Origin: Pontibacter sp. G13
GTDB taxonomy: Bacteria; Bacteroidota; Bacteroidia; J057
Assembly (NCBI RefSeq): GCF_031851795.1
Contig: NZ_CP134696.1
Span: 6,944,001 to 7,008,000 of the forward strand
Reading direction: 5' to 3'
DNA: 64,000 bases
The notes under the pieces are model-generated. The model worked only from the letters and a program-made list of their open reading frames with translations. It searched no databases and was not told the origin of the DNA. Each line of letters opens with the position of its first letter. The stretch's first letter is position 1. Of this stretch, positions 9,009-16,874 are shown piece by piece. The translations under genes and the position numbers were made by a program.

Positions 9009-10169
9009 ATGAAGAAATGTATTCTCCTGCTATTAGCATGCACGATGGGCATTGCTGGATTTGCCCAATCCAATGACTATTTCCTCCGAAAAGTCAATCG
9101 CTATCTGAGAACCTTTGACGATGGGTACTACGGTCCGCTAGAAGTCCGCGGTCAATACCTCATCTGCAATATCAAAGATGGCCGCCATTCCAAAATCCGG
9201 ATTTCTGACATTGGCACCATTGTCCGCTACGAAGGTCAATGTGGCGTGCAAATCAAATGTCAGTCAGGAGATTGCGTGACCGGGGTAACAGGGGATATGT
9301 TCCCAACGATGAGTTTTCGGACTACAGACAACTGTGACGAAACCAGGTTTCTCAGTGATATGAACAATCTGTGGGATGAACTGAAAGGGCGTGGCCAAAT
9401 GTCCAGTTCTTCCAATGATTACTACCTGAACAAGGTGAATCGCTACCTCCGGACCTTTGACAATGGCTATTATGGGCCATTCGAAGTACAAGGGGGGACA
9501 TTGATCTGTCATATCAAGGGCGGCCAAAAGGTCAAGCTCCCGATCGCCCAAATCGAATCCGTCACTCGATATGAAGGCCAATGCGGGGTGCAGCTCAACT
9601 GTCGTTCAGGAGATTGTATTACAGGGGTTTCAGGATCTATGTATCCGAATCTGACGTTGCGGACGACAGATGATTGCGATGAAACTGGATTCCTGAATGA
9701 TATGAAGGGGTTGTTGAATGAATTGCAATCTGGCGGCTCCCTGTCTCCTTCCACCGGAAATGGTAGCTATCTCGCTCAGATCAATCGCTACCTCCGGACC
9801 TTTGACAACGGATATTATGGGCCGCTTGAAGTGGCAAATGGGTATCTGTATTGCAACATCAAAGATGGTAGACGTTCCAAAATTCCGTTGAGCGAGATTT
9901 CGGAAGTGATCCCTTATCCGGGAAGTGACAAGCATGGGGTCAAGATCCTGTGCCGCTCAGGGGATTGCGTGACAGGGGTGACGGGAGATATGTATCCTTC
10001 GATGTCCCTCTGGACCTCAGATCAAGCAGATGAGCAAGCGTTTTTGCGGAATATGCAACGAATGGTCAATGAAATCACTCGGGGATCTCAGCAGACCACG
10101 CCTTCGGTGAATGTCCCTCGCCGGCCTCAGCATACAGGCCCGGATGAAGAAAAGGGAGACAAAGGCTGA
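9009..10169 (+). CDS. Secreted protein made of three tandem ~106-residue Cys-rich repeats
   Basis: 386 residues with a signal peptide (MKKCILLLLACTMGIAGFAQ). The mature protein is three copies of one unrecognised module at residues 22-128, 136-241 and 253-357. Each opens with a KVNRYLRTFDNGYYGPLEV-like block, has an ICNIKDG turn, a CGVQIKCQSGDCVTGVTGDM-like centre and a final short helix. Repeat 1 has C53, C78, C84, C89 and C109. Repeat 2 matches. Repeat 3 keeps only three of the five, losing those equivalent to C78 and C109. The tail after 357 is polar and low-complexity. Likely periplasmic or extracellular; internal disulfides are inferred. No function can be assigned. Confidence 0.75.
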   Translation: MKKCILLLLACTMGIAGFAQSNDYFLRKVNRYLRTFDDGYYGPLEVRGQYLICNIKDGRHSKIRISDIGTIVRYEGQCGVQIKCQSGDCVTGVTGDMFPTMSFRTTDNCDETRFLSDMNNLWDELKGRGQMSSSSNDYYLNKVNRYLRTFDNGYYGPFEVQGGTLICHIKGGQKVKLPIAQIESVTRYEGQCGVQLNCRSGDCITGVSGSMYPNLTLRTTDDCDETGFLNDMKGLLNELQSGGSLSPSTGNGSYLAQINRYLRTFDNGYYGPLEVANGYLYCNIKDGRRSKIPLSEISEVIPYPGSDKHGVKILCRSGDCVTGVTGDMYPSMSLWTSDQADEQAFLRNMQRMVNEITRGSQQTTPSVNVPRRPQHTGPDEEKGDKG

Positions 10170-10454
10170 TCATGAGGGCTGTTTTGCCTGTTGACTCAGA
10201 TAGTCGAGGAGCTTTTTACAGGCAAATCCTCCCAATCCGACTCCCGCGAATTGAGCCCCAATGATCAGGACCATTTCGAACGGATCATGCGGTTCTGAAG
10301 TCAGAAATGAAACCGCGGTATAGGTAATTTCCAATACAATTGCCCAGAAGGTCAGAAGCCCCCATGTGTACCACAATCAGGGATTGGCTTGGACTTTCTG
10401 GGCATCTGTCCGAAAGTAGGAGATCACTGCGAATGATAGAAGAAGGACGAGCAT
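10170..10454 (-). pseudogene. Membrane-protein gene split by an in-frame TGA (candidate)
   Basis: Reading leftward, a frame from the ATG at 10454 encodes MLVLLLSFAVISYF and a short loop ending QANP, then a TGA (10377-10379). It resumes in the same frame as LWYTWGLLTFWAIVLEITY and a further membrane segment (VLIIGAQFAGVGLGGFACKK), ending at 10170. The two halves join into one sensible small protein with about three membrane segments. A single TGG-to-TGA change (Trp to stop) would explain the break. Residues upstream of the ATG (RVYISFHHSAK) also look protein-like, so the original start is unclear. Alternatively the downstream half restarts at the TTG directly after the stop. The family is not recognised. 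Confidence 0.5.
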
Positions 10455-10650
10455 AGGGACGGTTTTCGCAGAATGATGAAAAGATATGTAGACCCTTGAA
10501 AGCGAATCAGGTTTCTCCCAACTCGGAAAGATCCTGTAGGCTAAAATATGTATTTGGTCAGGGCAAATGAATTGGCTAGATTGCCCATCTTCCCAATAAG
10601 ATTCCACTTCAAAGTTTCAGCGGGGCTCAAAGCTCCACAAATTTGAATGC

Positions 10651-11541
10651 ATGAGGTTTTTGACAATCCTCCTTGCAGGGATCTGCTGTGTCCAGATCTC
10701 TTGGGCCCAAAAGACGGGACACGTGAATTACTCGAATCTAGGAATCGAATTTGATCTGCCACCCGGATGGACTGGCCAAGAAGGAGATGGAATGCTCGTG
10801 GTAGGCAATCCCTCCGTTACAGGCGGCATCTTGATGATGGTCCATGCCTACAGCTTGCAGGAATTGATCCGGGAAACGCGAAATGGTATTTCAGAAGGAG
10901 AGGGGAACAACCTGCAACTGGCCAGCGAAGTGGCACGTCTCGGAGATCATGCCATTGAGTGCCAATTGTCCGGCGTTCTGAATTGGCAGCCCGCGTATGC
11001 GCACATGATCTCGATGGAGAATCCGCATGGAATGGGGATCACCATTTTGGGTATTTCAGATCAAGGCAATTTCGATCCGAATTTCTTTCAGCAGCTTTGT
11101 CGGACCATTTACCAAAGTGTCCGATTCAAGAAGCCTGTGAAGTCTCAGCAGTCCAAGGAGTGGGAAACCGCCTTGGCCAATGCCCGATTGACGTACATGG
11201 ATAGCTACTATTCCGGAGGATATGGCGAAGGCGCAGTCGGTGGCGGATACAGCACTCGGATCACGATTGACCTTTGTGGAGGTAAGTATTTCAAGTATCG
11301 GATGAATGATCAAGTCTCCGCAGGTGGAGCGAGTTCTACGGCCATGAATAGTTCTCAAGGTCGTGGTCAGGGTACTTGGGAGGTGATGGATAATGCCGCC
11401 GGAGGGAGTGTACTCGTCCTCTCCTTTCACAATGGAGAAGTACTCATGCATGACATCGGGTACCAAAATGATGAATTGTATCTTTCTGGGGAGCGATATT
11501 ACCTCACACGCGGAGGTGAATACGCTGCCGATTGCCCATGA
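10651..11541 (+). CDS. Secreted protein, function unknown
   Basis: 296 residues with a signal peptide (MRFLTILLAGICCVQISWAQ). The first half begins YSNLGIEFDLPPGWTGQ, a pattern like the PsbP/DUF1795-type fold in which a 'P-GW' turn follows the first strand; this is only a resemblance. The second half (about 185-296) is strand-rich with YYSGGYGEGAVGGGY and TIDLCGGKYFKYRMN, and ends in LSGERYYLTRGGEYAADC. That resembles secreted Bacteroidota proteins that carry a lipocalin-like tail. It is followed 100 bp later by an unrelated gene on the same strand. No catalytic residues are evident. Confidence 0.65.
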   Translation: MRFLTILLAGICCVQISWAQKTGHVNYSNLGIEFDLPPGWTGQEGDGMLVVGNPSVTGGILMMVHAYSLQELIRETRNGISEGEGNNLQLASEVARLGDHAIECQLSGVLNWQPAYAHMISMENPHGMGITILGISDQGNFDPNFFQQLCRTIYQSVRFKKPVKSQQSKEWETALANARLTYMDSYYSGGYGEGAVGGGYSTRITIDLCGGKYFKYRMNDQVSAGGASSTAMNSSQGRGQGTWEVMDNAAGGSVLVLSFHNGEVLMHDIGYQNDELYLSGERYYLTRGGEYAADCP

Positions 11542-11641
11542 TGAATATGCCCCGCTGGATGATCAATTTGGCGGGGCCAGTTGTTTGGTTGGAGGAAATC
11601 CCTATTTTCGGCCTTTCCGAAAAAACGACTTTCAACTAACC

Positions 11642-12589
11642 ATGAGTTTACTCCGCATCCCGATCCTGCTCTACACCCAGAAATTTCCCGGCAAACCTAA
11701 TGATATCTCCTTCGGTCGACTGGCTAAATGGAAGGTGCTCGATCGGCTTCACAGCCAAGCTTGGGCAGATTTTGAACGTGTAGCCCTCGAAATGCCAGCG
11801 GATGACTTTTTCATGGTGATGGACGGATTGATGCATAGATCCGAGCACCATTCCATCCTCGATGACTATGTGAAAGGTGGAAGTTCGCAGGATTTGATTC
11901 GTCTGATCCGGGGGCATCTCAACATCCACAAAGGCTGGTCGATCCGGACCGCCGATTGGGCTGATGAAGTCTCAGAGGACCAATGGAAGGAATTTTACCG
12001 ACACCTCGATCTCGCACAGGAAGATCTGTCTGGGACCTTTGAGCATCCTACCTTTCAGCAATATGCTTTCATGAGCCTTCTGTTTATTGCCCGAGGAAAG
12101 GGGGATAAAGAAGCTGGCCAAAACCTTTATCAATCCGCGACCACCCAATTCGCCGAATCTCCCCAGATCTTTCAGGCATACATGAATCTCATGACCCCAC
12201 GCTGGTGCGGTTCTGCCGAGGAGATGCTGGAGATAGCCAAGAGTCAATCAGGCGGCTTGCGGACGTTGGGTCTCCTCATGTACTTGGTGGAAATGTACAG
12301 CGAGTACTTCTATGAGGATTATCTCGGTGCTAAGCCCAAGTTCCGGGCCGCACATCAGGATTTATTTGTGAGTTGGGCCAAAGATTTCAACATCGGAGAA
12401 GACGAAGGTTTTTTGACCATCTATACCCGCAACTATTTGGCTTGCGTGTACAACGCATTTGGGTTGAAACGCGAATGCGATCAAGTTCTGAAAAGCTTGG
12501 CGGGCAATATCTCCGATTGGCCTTGGATCATCTTCGGTCCCGAAAATGCCCGCGACCTTAAGCTGTACCGAATGGCGGGGATCGTTTAG
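11642..12589 (+). CDS. Cytoplasmic helical protein, function unknown
   Basis: An open frame runs from 11393, but it overlaps the upstream secreted-protein gene. The ATG at 11642 (MSLLRIPILLYTQKFPGKP) lies after that gene and is preferred, giving 315 residues. There is no signal peptide and no strong membrane segment. The protein looks alpha-helical and TPR- or DUF4034-like: repeated aromatic-rich helices such as TFQQYAFMSLLFIARGKGD and SPQIFQAYMNLMTPRWCGS. A conserved WPWIIFGPENARDLKLYR block ends it. I do not recognise a characterised family. A strong terminator follows directly. Confidence 0.6.
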   Translation: MSLLRIPILLYTQKFPGKPNDISFGRLAKWKVLDRLHSQAWADFERVALEMPADDFFMVMDGLMHRSEHHSILDDYVKGGSSQDLIRLIRGHLNIHKGWSIRTADWADEVSEDQWKEFYRHLDLAQEDLSGTFEHPTFQQYAFMSLLFIARGKGDKEAGQNLYQSATTQFAESPQIFQAYMNLMTPRWCGSAEEMLEIAKSQSGGLRTLGLLMYLVEMYSEYFYEDYLGAKPKFRAAHQDLFVSWAKDFNIGEDEGFLTIYTRNYLACVYNAFGLKRECDQVLKSLAGNISDWPWIIFGPENARDLKLYRMAGIV

Positions 12590-12612
12590 CTTTCTTTGCT
12601 TCGAAAATTGGT

Positions 12613-12655
12613 GAGCCTAACTGAGGATTTATTCGGTTAGGCTCATTATTTTTTT
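12613..12655 (+). terminator. Rho-independent terminator
   Basis: Nine-base arms GAGCCTAAC (12613-12621) and GTTAGGCTC (12636-12644) are perfectly complementary. A T-rich tract ends at 12655. It closes the helical-protein gene. Confidence 0.85.
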
Positions 12656-12733
12656 CATGGTGAAAATCCGGCAACTTGATCATTCAAAGCTGGTCGATTT
12701 CGCATTGAAACTAACCCCTTAAACAACCTCAGG

Positions 12734-13882
12734 ATGAATCTTCTCAATCTCGCCCGGTATTGCCTGCTATTGGGACTCGGGAGCATGACAGCCCACTCGC
12801 TTTTCGCCCAATCATCGGATTGGGAAACCCGCATCCAAGACGTATTCGCACCCTTTGATCGGTCCGATCATCCGGGGTTTGCCGTGGGAATCATGAAGGA
12901 TACCTCGGTGATCTTTCAAGGTGGGTTTGGGACGGCCAATCTCGAATATCAGATTCCCATCACCCCACAGACTGCGTTTGACCTAGCATCTGTTTCCAAG
13001 CGATTCACGGCCGCTGGCATCGCATTGCTGATGGTGGAAGGAAGAATCTCTCTGGACAGCTATGTGGGTGCGTATTTCCCCGATTTGGGACATTTTAGGG
13101 ACACCCTTCGCCTCAAGCATTTGATCTATAACACCTCGGGAATCCCCGAATATTGGAATCTCTCGCATCAAGACTCCATGCCTTGGTTTGATATGTATCA
13201 TTTCGACTATTGGGATGCTTGGCAGGCGATTATCGACATGGACCAATTGGAGTTTCGACCTGGAATGAAATGGGCTTATCGCAACTCCAACTATATTTTG
13301 CTTGCCGACGTGATCCAGCAAGAATCCGATCAATCATTTCCTGCGTTCATGCGTCAGCGCATTTTTCTTCCTCTAGGCATGAATCACAGTCTCATCAATG
13401 CCGATGTCACTGAGATTATTCCCAATCGAGCTACTCCCTACATGGCTCGAACACCCGAACGAATTTCTGATTTCCAAGAAGTCGGTATGACCCTTGACAC
13501 GGTAGGGGCATGGATACAGATGCATCGTACCAGCAGTCACTTTGGCGGGAGTGGCATGTATTCGACGGTGGAGGACCTGATGAAATGGTGCCGTAATTTC
13601 GCCGAACCTGCATGGGGAGGAGCAGCATGGGTGGAATGGATGCACCATACGGAGTCCTTTCCACATGGCCGCAACAATCAAGCTTTTGGGCTGTACTGGG
13701 GTGAATTTGCACGCCGCAAATACGTCGCTTGGGATGGAGGAACTTATGGCGTCAGTACAGAGATGATCAGATTTCCGGAACAGCAGGTGGCCATTGTCGT
13801 GTTGTCCAATTGGGGAGAAGGCCGCGCACATGACAAGGCGATGGAGATTGCCCAAATTCTCATTGATGCGGGAATTCTATAA
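12734..13882 (+). CDS. Serine hydrolase, beta-lactamase class C-like fold
   Basis: 382 residues with a signal peptide ending near SLFAQ. S86-V-S-K89 is the nucleophile/general-base motif of the class C beta-lactamase and D-Ala-D-Ala peptidase superfamily. Y182-R-N184 is the second (YxN) motif. The third (KTG/HxG) position appears as WDGGTYG near residue 335. The length is normal for exported members (Beta-lactamase domain PF00144 type). Such enzymes in Bacteroidota hydrolyse esters, D-amino-acid peptides or beta-lactams. Nothing here tells which, and an antibiotic-resistance role should not be assumed. It is preceded by a terminator and so probably has its own promoter. Confidence 0.9.
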   Translation: MNLLNLARYCLLLGLGSMTAHSLFAQSSDWETRIQDVFAPFDRSDHPGFAVGIMKDTSVIFQGGFGTANLEYQIPITPQTAFDLASVSKRFTAAGIALLMVEGRISLDSYVGAYFPDLGHFRDTLRLKHLIYNTSGIPEYWNLSHQDSMPWFDMYHFDYWDAWQAIIDMDQLEFRPGMKWAYRNSNYILLADVIQQESDQSFPAFMRQRIFLPLGMNHSLINADVTEIIPNRATPYMARTPERISDFQEVGMTLDTVGAWIQMHRTSSHFGGSGMYSTVEDLMKWCRNFAEPAWGGAAWVEWMHHTESFPHGRNNQAFGLYWGEFARRKYVAWDGGTYGVSTEMIRFPEQQVAIVVLSNWGEGRAHDKAMEIAQILIDAGIL

Positions 13883-14022
13883 CTTTGGCCCCGATTCTGA
13901 ATGACGGGCGATCATTTTCTGAATGCTACCAAAATAGGGGCAGCTTCAGGAAGTTTTGGAACTGTCATTCAAACCCAAGCCCGTATTGCGAGTTTGGGAA
14001 GTCCATGTTGAGAAGAAATAAA

Positions 14023-14784
14023 ATGCATACAAAACTGGGAATCACGGTAGTTGCTACCTGCCTGATTGGGGTACTGCTTTCGAGCACGATGAGGTCGGAT
14101 ACGATTTCCGGCGTGGAAAAGATAGAGGATTCTCGCTTTGTAACCCATATCTCCGATCCGGGCAGAGGCCAGATGCGCATGTATTGGAAGGAGCCTCAAG
14201 GTCGCCGGTACGGGAGTCTAGGACGGTTGAAGAAATTTATGGAGGCCAAGTATGAGGAGTTGATCTTTGCGACAAATGGAGGACGTTATGATGATCATCA
14301 GCGTCCGCTTGGCCTGTATGTGGAGGCCGGCCGTAAGCTGTCTCCGATGAATGAAGATGAGGAAACCCGCAATGGATTTTTTATACAGCCTAGCGGGGTA
14401 TTTTATCTGACCACCGATCTGCAGGCTTTTGTCTCCACCAAAGAGGATTATCCGGATGATTCAACCGTGAATTACGCCACTCAATCTGGACCAATGCTGG
14501 TGACCGATGGGGAGATCAATTCATACTTCAAGCGAGGAAGTACCAATCTTCAAATTCGTAATGGCGTAGGAATTCTGCCAGACGGGAAGGTCCTTTTTGC
14601 CATTTCCACGGAGAAGATGAGTTATTATGATCTCGCCCGTTTCTTCAAAAATAAGGGATGTTTGCAGGCTCTTTACCTCGACGGAAATGATTCCCGCGCA
14701 TACGTGCCAGCAGAAGAATGGGAGCAATTGGACGGCAGATTCGCAGTCATCATCGGAGAGACTTCAGGTAGGCCGCTGAGGTAA
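14023..14784 (+). CDS. Phosphodiester glycosidase (NAGPA/DUF2233) family, diverged copy
   Basis: The ATG at 14023 (MHTKLGITVVATCLIGVLLS) is preceded by AGAAG and opens a signal peptide or anchor, so it is preferred over upstream starts (253 aa). The body follows the phosphodiester glycosidase pattern: FATNGGRYDDHQRPLGL, QSGPMLVTDG, RNGVGILPDGKVLFAIS and ALYLDGNDSRAY. The family cleaves the sugar-phosphodiester bond of capped glycans (in animals the mannose-6-phosphate 'uncovering' enzyme). It is followed 64 bp later by a paralogue with the same motifs. In this copy NGGM(F) has become NGGRY and the final LDG is followed by NDS rather than FVS. Subfunction or altered specificity is therefore possible. 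Confidence 0.8.
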   Translation: MHTKLGITVVATCLIGVLLSSTMRSDTISGVEKIEDSRFVTHISDPGRGQMRMYWKEPQGRRYGSLGRLKKFMEAKYEELIFATNGGRYDDHQRPLGLYVEAGRKLSPMNEDEETRNGFFIQPSGVFYLTTDLQAFVSTKEDYPDDSTVNYATQSGPMLVTDGEINSYFKRGSTNLQIRNGVGILPDGKVLFAISTEKMSYYDLARFFKNKGCLQALYLDGNDSRAYVPAEEWEQLDGRFAVIIGETSGRPLR

Positions 14785-14848
14785 GCAGTTTTGGGAAGGA
14801 ATGGCACAGCATCAATCGATCTGCTATTTTCGCCCAAAATGAAATGCT

Positions 14849-15604
14849 ATGCACAACGTCTCATCCCATGTTTGGGCCTTTTTCCTCATCGTCTCAGGAA
14901 TGATTTGCTGTTCCTCTGAACCTCGGCCCGTTTCCTCCAAACTCACCTCCTCTACGCCGGACCGATTCATCGCCTACACCGTAGACCCTGCCTTGGGCAA
15001 CCTGAAGATGTATTGGAAAGACCCCAAAGGCCAACGATATGCCATGCTGGGCAATCTCGTGGATCAACTAGCGGCGAAAGGCCAGAAGGTGAATTTTGCC
15101 ATGAATGGCGGGATGTTTCGCGCCGATGGTACCCCCCAAGGACTTTTCATAGAATCAGGAACCCTCACAACACCGCTGGATACCGTGGAAGAGGCTTATG
15201 GGAATTTCTACCTCCAACCCAACGGAATCTTCTATCTGACACATGACCACCGGGCCGTGGTGTGCCAAAGGTCTGAATTTCCCGGTCATGAGGGAATTGA
15301 ATACGCCACCCAATCTGGTCCGATGTTGGTGATCCAAGGAAAGATCCATCCTGCATTCCGAGAAGGGTCTTCCAACGTTCATTTCCGAAACGGGGTCGGA
15401 ATCCTGCCAGACGGCAAAGTCTTGTTTGCTATTTCCAGCGAGGAGGTCAATCTGTGGGATTTTGCGCAGTTTTTTCGGTCAAATGGCTGCGAAAATGCCC
15501 TGTATCTAGATGGGTTTGTCTCACGAATGTATGCACCTGCCAAGAATTGGGAACAGCGGGATGGCAAGTTTGGGGTGATCATTGCCGAGGTCAATGAAAT
15601 GTGA
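14849..15604 (+). CDS. Phosphodiester glycosidase (NAGPA/DUF2233) family lipoprotein
   Basis: 251 residues. The N-terminus MHNVSSHVWAFFLIVSGMICC ends in a cysteine pair that could serve as a lipobox (GMIC or MICC), so a membrane lipoprotein is likely. The family core is complete: FAMNGGMFRADGTPQGLF, IEYATQSGPMLVIQGKIH, FRNGVGILPDGKVLFAIS, and ALYLDGFVSRMYAPAKN. It shares order, spacing and about half its residues with the gene just upstream, so the two are a tandem duplication. Expected action is hydrolysis of a glycosyl phosphodiester in the envelope or periplasm; the natural substrate in bacteria is not established. Confidence 0.85.
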   Translation: MHNVSSHVWAFFLIVSGMICCSSEPRPVSSKLTSSTPDRFIAYTVDPALGNLKMYWKDPKGQRYAMLGNLVDQLAAKGQKVNFAMNGGMFRADGTPQGLFIESGTLTTPLDTVEEAYGNFYLQPNGIFYLTHDHRAVVCQRSEFPGHEGIEYATQSGPMLVIQGKIHPAFREGSSNVHFRNGVGILPDGKVLFAISSEEVNLWDFAQFFRSNGCENALYLDGFVSRMYAPAKNWEQRDGKFGVIIAEVNEM

Positions 15605-15669
15605 GAAGGCCCATTTTTTGCGGAGACAAATGCTTCAGTCACTTGCCTACTCTTAATAGCTTTCTGTAA

Positions 15670-16794
15670 ATGGCGTCTATATTTCGAAGTTCCTTGTTGG
15701 TTGTTTGGGGATGCATCCTTCCGATGATGGGGGTTTCCCAGCAACTTCTTACCCTCGTCAGTCCGCTTTCGGCTACCTTGTCGGAAACCTCTGGGCTCAT
15801 CCGGATCGATTCTTTATGGTTTACCCACAACGATTCTGGGGGGGCATCCAAGCTTTTCCAATTTGATCCGGAAACGGGACAGGTTACCCGCGAGATCATC
15901 GTTGGGAACGCGCTCAATCGAGACTGGGAGGATCTCTGTCATGATAGCGCTTTTGTGTACATCGGCGATTTTGGCAACAATCAAGGGAGCCGCACAGACC
16001 TGCGGATTTTTCGGGTGCCATTGTTGGATGTGCTCGACATCAATCAGGATACGGTTTGGGCGGATACCTTGAATTTCTCCTATGCCGATCAGGTCGATTT
16101 TACCCCCACCTCGTATAGCACCAATTACGATGCGGAAGCCATGATTTCACGCGGAGACAGTCTCTTTATTTTTACCAAAAACTGGGGAGATCAACAATCA
16201 AGGGTTTATGCCCTTCCCAAAACTCCCGGAGACTATTCATTGAATCCCATTGATACCTTGGCTATTCAGGGATTGGTTACGGGGGCTAGTTATGATGAGG
16301 AATGGGGAACACTGGGGTTGATTGGCTATGCGTTTACCGGGGCATTCTTTGCGGAGGCCGAATGGATCGGGAGCCAGTTGGTGTCCGAATCAGCTTTGAC
16401 GATGGAAGTGGCAAACACACCCGGCGGGTATTCTTTTCAAATTGAGGGAATTGCCCATACGGATTCTGGGACTTATTTGATCACCGCAGAATCAGGATTG
16501 TCCGGTGCTGGAGCTGTTTATGAATGGCCACCCGCAACTATCACTTCCCATGCGCCTTTGCTAGACGATCCAATCCGGATTTTTCCAAACCCTGCTTCTC
16601 ACGCGTTTGAGGTGGTATTTTCCGATTTTGGGCGAATGGAGCTTCGGGATTTGAAAGGCAGATTGGTAGCTGAATCAGACTTGCCTACCTTGGACATTGG
16701 GCAAATCCCTGCGGGTATTTACTTGATTACTATTTGGTCTGTCCGCGGCCAAACGCTTGGTACCTATCCGCTGGTTATTGAAGGCTCGAACTAG
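15670..16794 (+). CDS. T9SS-exported beta-propeller-like protein
   Basis: 374 residues with an N-terminal signal (MASIFRSSLLVVWGCILPMMG, then VSQQ). Strand-rich blocks follow, such as SGLIRIDSLWFTHNDSGGASKL and NRDWEDLCHDSAFVYIGDFGNN, and a DAEAMISRGDSLFIFTKNWG block. This is the pattern of a secreted propeller that Bacteroidota genomes label as 'T9SS C-terminal target' proteins. The last 85 residues are a Por sorting domain (RIFPNPASHAFEVVF to PAGIYLITI), which directs type IX secretion and surface attachment. No enzymatic motif is visible. It converges on the next gene, with a shared terminator between them. Confidence 0.75.
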   Translation: MASIFRSSLLVVWGCILPMMGVSQQLLTLVSPLSATLSETSGLIRIDSLWFTHNDSGGASKLFQFDPETGQVTREIIVGNALNRDWEDLCHDSAFVYIGDFGNNQGSRTDLRIFRVPLLDVLDINQDTVWADTLNFSYADQVDFTPTSYSTNYDAEAMISRGDSLFIFTKNWGDQQSRVYALPKTPGDYSLNPIDTLAIQGLVTGASYDEEWGTLGLIGYAFTGAFFAEAEWIGSQLVSESALTMEVANTPGGYSFQIEGIAHTDSGTYLITAESGLSGAGAVYEWPPATITSHAPLLDDPIRIFPNPASHAFEVVFSDFGRMELRDLKGRLVAESDLPTLDIGQIPAGIYLITIWSVRGQTLGTYPLVIEGSN

Positions 16795-16816
16795 CAACTA
16801 GATTTTTTCAAAAAAT

Positions 16817-16852
16817 ACGGGGCAGCTTCCAAGTTGGAGGCTGCCCCGTTTT
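16817..16852. terminator. Bidirectional terminator between convergent genes
   Basis: Arms ACGGGGCAGC (about 16817-16826) and GCTGCCCCGT (16840-16849) extend with TTCC/TGGA pairing. A T run follows on the + side and an A run (T run on the - strand) precedes it. It can serve both the propeller gene and the giant leftward gene. Confidence 0.8.
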
Positions 16853-16874
16853 CATGAATCAATCTTAAGATTGA

